Under the pieces are notes generated by a model. It was given only the letters and a program-made list of their open reading frames with translations. It had not been told where the DNA came from and ran no database searches. The position numbers and the translations under genes are program-made. This document shows, piece after piece, positions 5,057 through 5,108 of a stretch of 5,108 nucleotides of DNA (position 1 is its first letter; every line of letters starts with the position of its first letter). This stretch comes from Verrucomicrobiales bacterium (GTDB lineage Bacteria; Verrucomicrobiota; Verrucomicrobiia; Limisphaerales; UBA1096): NCBI GenBank assembly GCA_028817635.1, contig JAPPPH010000216.1, positions 1 to 5,108 on the forward strand. The letters run 5' to 3'.

Positions 5057-5108
5057 CTTGTATCTTCGTTTTGCCCGATGGGTTAGTCTCCACGGGTACA
5101 GTTCCATT

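Larger units (their letters stand above)
4719..5108. other. Repeat-rich intergenic region without a convincing gene
   Basis: From the esterase stop to the window edge I see no credible coding region. The plus-strand open frame that crosses it is an out-of-frame extension over the esterase 3' end, and a short open minus-strand frame (4986-5108) is built largely from hairpins. In order the stretch holds a composite palindrome (4729-4747), a GGACGGCT hairpin (4794-4814), three CACAGATT-type units (4826-4853), two GGGACA hairpins (4949-4964 and 4988-5009), a degenerate palindrome (5018-5029) and a second GGACGGCT hairpin in opposite orientation (5035-5056). The last 50 bases show nothing recognisable. 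Confidence 0.7.

Noticed and set aside
4986..5108. Minus-strand open frame of 40 codons running in from the right edge, which could be the C-terminus of a further gene
   Set aside because: More than half of it is made of the hairpins at 4988-5009 and 5035-5056, and no family signature is visible. The sequence to the right would be needed.

Overview
The window looks like part of a bacterial chromosome from the Verrucomicrobiota/PVC side of the tree. This is an inference from four things: a DUF1080 lipoprotein, a secreted EF-hand-bearing esterase, start codons mostly without a Shine-Dalgarno sequence, and GC-rich dispersed hairpin repeats between genes. No rRNA, tRNA, CRISPR array, phage gene or transposase is visible, so species-level placement is not possible.

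Layout. Positions 1-2081 hold a tightly packed plus-strand cluster: the C-terminus of a glycogen branching enzyme (glgB, cut by the window edge), a ComF-family phosphoribosyltransferase-like protein whose ATG overlaps the glgB stop, and accD, the carboxyltransferase beta subunit of acetyl-CoA carboxylase. Three bases after accD, a convergent minus-strand pair begins: a DUF1080 lipoprotein (2085-2726) downstream of a fold-type IV PLP aminotransferase (2769-3629). A gap of about 105 bp (3630-3734) separates that pair from a divergent plus-strand gene for a secreted LpqC/PHB-depolymerase-like esterase with an N-terminal EF-hand (3735-4718). The last 390 bp (4719-5108) has no convincing gene and is packed with repeats.

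How the genes work together. They are mostly housekeeping or accessory metabolic functions (glycogen synthesis, fatty acid synthesis, amino-group or folate-precursor chemistry, carbohydrate or ester hydrolysis at the cell surface). Nothing shows that they form one pathway. The glgB-comF-accD cluster is probably one transcript, and the aminotransferase-DUF1080 pair another.

The most unusual signal is at DNA level. The palindrome TTGGCCAA, usually extended to GCTTGGCCAAGC, occurs six times in 5.1 kb, where about 0.1 would be expected by chance, and several one-mismatch relatives are also present. It lies in genes and between genes. Inside genes it is read in different frames (LAKR, LGQA, VGQV, and WPSA for a degenerate copy), so the DNA motif rather than a peptide is being kept. 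A second layer is the 3' intergenic region, where an inverted pair of near-identical hairpins bounds a 265-bp stretch that contains two related hairpins and a CACAGATT-type repeat.
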